Shown piece by piece: positions 62,789 to 64,000 of a DNA stretch of 64,000 bases. A program made the translations under genes and the position numbers. The notes under the pieces were generated by a model. The model was not told where the DNA came from, did not search any database, and was given only the letters and a program-made list of their open reading frames with translations. Every line of letters begins with the position of its first letter. Position 1 is the stretch's first letter. The stretch is from an uncultured Collinsella sp. (GTDB lineage Bacteria; Actinomycetota; Coriobacteriia; Coriobacteriales; Coriobacteriaceae), in NCBI GenBank assembly GCA_900540935.1, contig UQHW01000009.1, forward strand, positions 8,232-72,231, given 5' to 3'.

Positions 62789-63838
62789 CTATCCTTGTGC
62801 TTCGCCATTAGTCGCTTCGTTGATGGCGCGGTACTCGGCACTCAGCTCGCGCGCCAGCTCTTCCTTACTTGGAAGATACGGCAGGTATTTGGCGGCAAAC
62901 ACTTGGTCGTTGTCTTCGGGCAGCGTGTACTCGACAATCGAATCGCTTTTGTCCGCGCAGAGCACGATGCCTATGGGCGGATTGTCGCCTTCGTTCATGA
63001 GCTCGCGCGTGTAGTAGTTCACATACATTTGCATTTGGCCCAGGTCCTGATGCGTAAGGTCATCGGTCTTAAGGTCGATGAGCACGAAGCAGCGCATCAG
63101 ATAGTTGTAAAACACAAGGTCAATATAGAAATGGCGTCCATCAAAGGTGATGCGCTTTTGGCGCGCCTCGAAAGCGAAACCACGGCCAAGCTCCAGCAGG
63201 AACTTCTGAAGATGCGTGATGAGTGCCTGCTCTAGATCGCTCTCGCGAAACGCAGCATCGTCCGAGAAACCTAAAAACTCCAGTACATATGGGTCGCGGA
63301 TGATATCCTCGGGGCGACGAGCCGGGGCGCTCTTTTGGATTTCCTGGGTGACGGCCTCCTTGTCCTTGCTGGCAAGTAGGCGCTCGCGGAACATGGTGTT
63401 GATCTGGCGCTCGAGCTGACGCGTGCTCCAGCGAGAATCGGCACATTCGTTCATGTACCAGGCGCGAGCTTCGGGGTCGGGAATACGCATCAGCCTGCGG
63501 TAATGAGTCCAGCTCAATTCGCTACGCAGTGCGTCGCGAATTGGAAACGCAAGAAAGAACTGACGCATATTGCGAAGGTTTGCGATGCCAAAGCCTCTTC
63601 CGAAATCCGCGGTAAGCCTTCTGGAGAGGCCCGCAATCAATGCCTCTCCATATGCTGCGCGCTCCTCTCCGCCCTGCTCATCAACAATGCTCTTGCCGAT
63701 CTCCCAATACGCCTCAACCATCGTAAAGTTAACGGCGGTATAGGCCTTGTCGCGAGCGGCGTTGAGAATCGAGGAAACCTGCTTGTAAAAAACTTCTGGC
63801 ACGATTGCCGATTCTCCACGGTTTACCAGTTCGCCCAT
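62789..63838 (-). CDS. YhcG-family protein with PD-(D/E)XK nuclease domain (DUF1016)
   Basis: About 349 residues. The N-terminal half (VEAYWEIGKSIVDEQGGEERAAYGEALI, FGRGFGIANLRNMRQFFLAFP, SWTHYRRLMRI) is the DUF1016 N-terminal helical domain; the C-terminal half is a PD-(D/E)XK nuclease, HFYIDLVFYNYLMRCFVLIDLKTDDL with D and D-x-K. Family members associate with defence islands, and some act with restriction systems. Start ATG 63838 or GTG 63841. A promoter-like sequence and AT-rich DNA lie just upstream, so this may be the edge of a second acquired segment. Partners are not visible in the window. Confidence 0.85.
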   Translation of the reverse strand: MGELVNRGESAIVPEVFYKQVSSILNAARDKAYTAVNFTMVEAYWEIGKSIVDEQGGEERAAYGEALIAGLSRRLTADFGRGFGIANLRNMRQFFLAFPIRDALRSELSWTHYRRLMRIPDPEARAWYMNECADSRWSTRQLERQINTMFRERLLASKDKEAVTQEIQKSAPARRPEDIIRDPYVLEFLGFSDDAAFRESDLEQALITHLQKFLLELGRGFAFEARQKRITFDGRHFYIDLVFYNYLMRCFVLIDLKTDDLTHQDLGQMQMYVNYYTRELMNEGDNPPIGIVLCADKSDSIVEYTLPEDNDQVFAAKYLPYLPSKEELARELSAEYRAINEATNGEAQG

Positions 63839-63899
63839 CACTGTCGCCCCACTTTCCTCTTGTGGAATGCATCTTTATATCATTTCATATATATATATG

Positions 63900-63927
63900 T
63901 TGACAACAAGCTGCTTTTGTATATAAT
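63900..63927 (+). promoter_or_regulatory. Near-consensus sigma-A promoter at the right edge
   Basis: TTGACA (63900-63905) and TATAAT (63922-63927) with 16 bases between. Followed at 63939-63945 by a GGGGGGG ribosome-site-like run. Directed rightwards, off the window. Confidence 0.75.
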
Positions 63928-63946
63928 ATTATATAAAAGGGGGGGA

Positions 63947-63979
63947 ATGTTTATGTTACATAGCATGCGTATTCGATAA
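63947..63979 (+). other. Possible 10-codon leader peptide
   Basis: ATG 63947 to TAA 63979 encodes MFMLHSMRIR; it directly follows a G-rich ribosome-site-like run and a strong promoter. It could be a leader peptide or chance; the gene it would precede is outside the window. Confidence 0.25.
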
Positions 63980-64000
63980 GCATTGAAATCAAAAAAGATT

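Overview
The window looks like a chromosomal segment of a high-GC, anaerobic gut actinobacterium of the class Coriobacteriia, most likely Collinsella (C. aerofaciens-like). This rests on protein content and style: an [FeFe]-hydrogenase with a GltD-type partner, an EFR1-type ferredoxin, a short superoxide reductase, M42 and CPBP peptidases, beta-glucoside PTS genes, AddAB-like and RuvCAB repair genes, strong GC-rich codon bias and several families of intergenic palindromes. No database search was possible, so the genus is an inference.

Layout. 1-2.5 kb: a membrane-anchored Ser/Thr kinase, apparently frameshifted and running off the left edge, and an FHA-domain protein. 3-5.3 kb: a DEAD-box RNA helicase with a long RG-rich tail. 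5.4-13 kb: redox genes (flavodoxin/ferredoxin fusion, NuoF/GltD-type oxidoreductase, [FeFe]-hydrogenase) followed without a gap by a lipoprotein and a fused permease-ATPase. 13-18.5 kb: a DinJ/RelB-like antitoxin without a toxin next to a CPBP protease, then an AraC regulator divergent from a 6-phospho-beta-glucosidase/PTS operon. 18.5-21.7 kb: YgiQ-like radical SAM protein and a DUF1275 membrane protein. 21.9-27 kb: a visibly AT-rich island. 27.2-34.3 kb: FucO-like dehydrogenase, M42 peptidase, mnmA, cysK divergent from an Rrf2 regulator, a holin-like membrane protein and a TrpR-like repressor. 34.4-41.2 kb: AddB/AddA-like nuclease-helicase. 41.3-51.3 kb: DUF3284 protein, MFS exporter, dnaE, a SWIM/SNF2 helicase and a superoxide reductase. 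51.3-57.7 kb: a NadE-like protein whose two active sites look lost, ruvC-ruvA-ruvB and fhs. 57.8-64 kb: a one-helix membrane protein, a CDF transporter, a zinc-ribbon protein, an ADP-ribosylglycohydrolase and a YhcG-type nuclease.

The most interesting system is the AT-rich island. On the minus strand a SPASM radical SAM maturase, a 337-aa partner, an acyl-carrier-like protein, a 59-codon Cys-rich peptide and a tubby-like protein are packed end to end, most of them overlapping; a peptide-type ABC transporter converges on them. The arrangement fits a ribosomally made, radical-SAM-modified Cys-rich peptide (CLI_3235/CcpM type as I remember those families). The 59-aa peptide (24052-24231) has five Cys in eleven residues, a perfectly placed GGGAGG ribosome site and overlaps both neighbours; it is short enough to be missed by common gene-length cut-offs.

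Second in interest are the non-coding repeats: two elements of 233 and 234 bp that share 24-nt inverted ends with a compensatory base change but not their interiors, each ending about 211 bp before the next start codon; plus several palindrome families present twice in the window. No rRNA, tRNA, CRISPR array, transposase or prophage was recognised.
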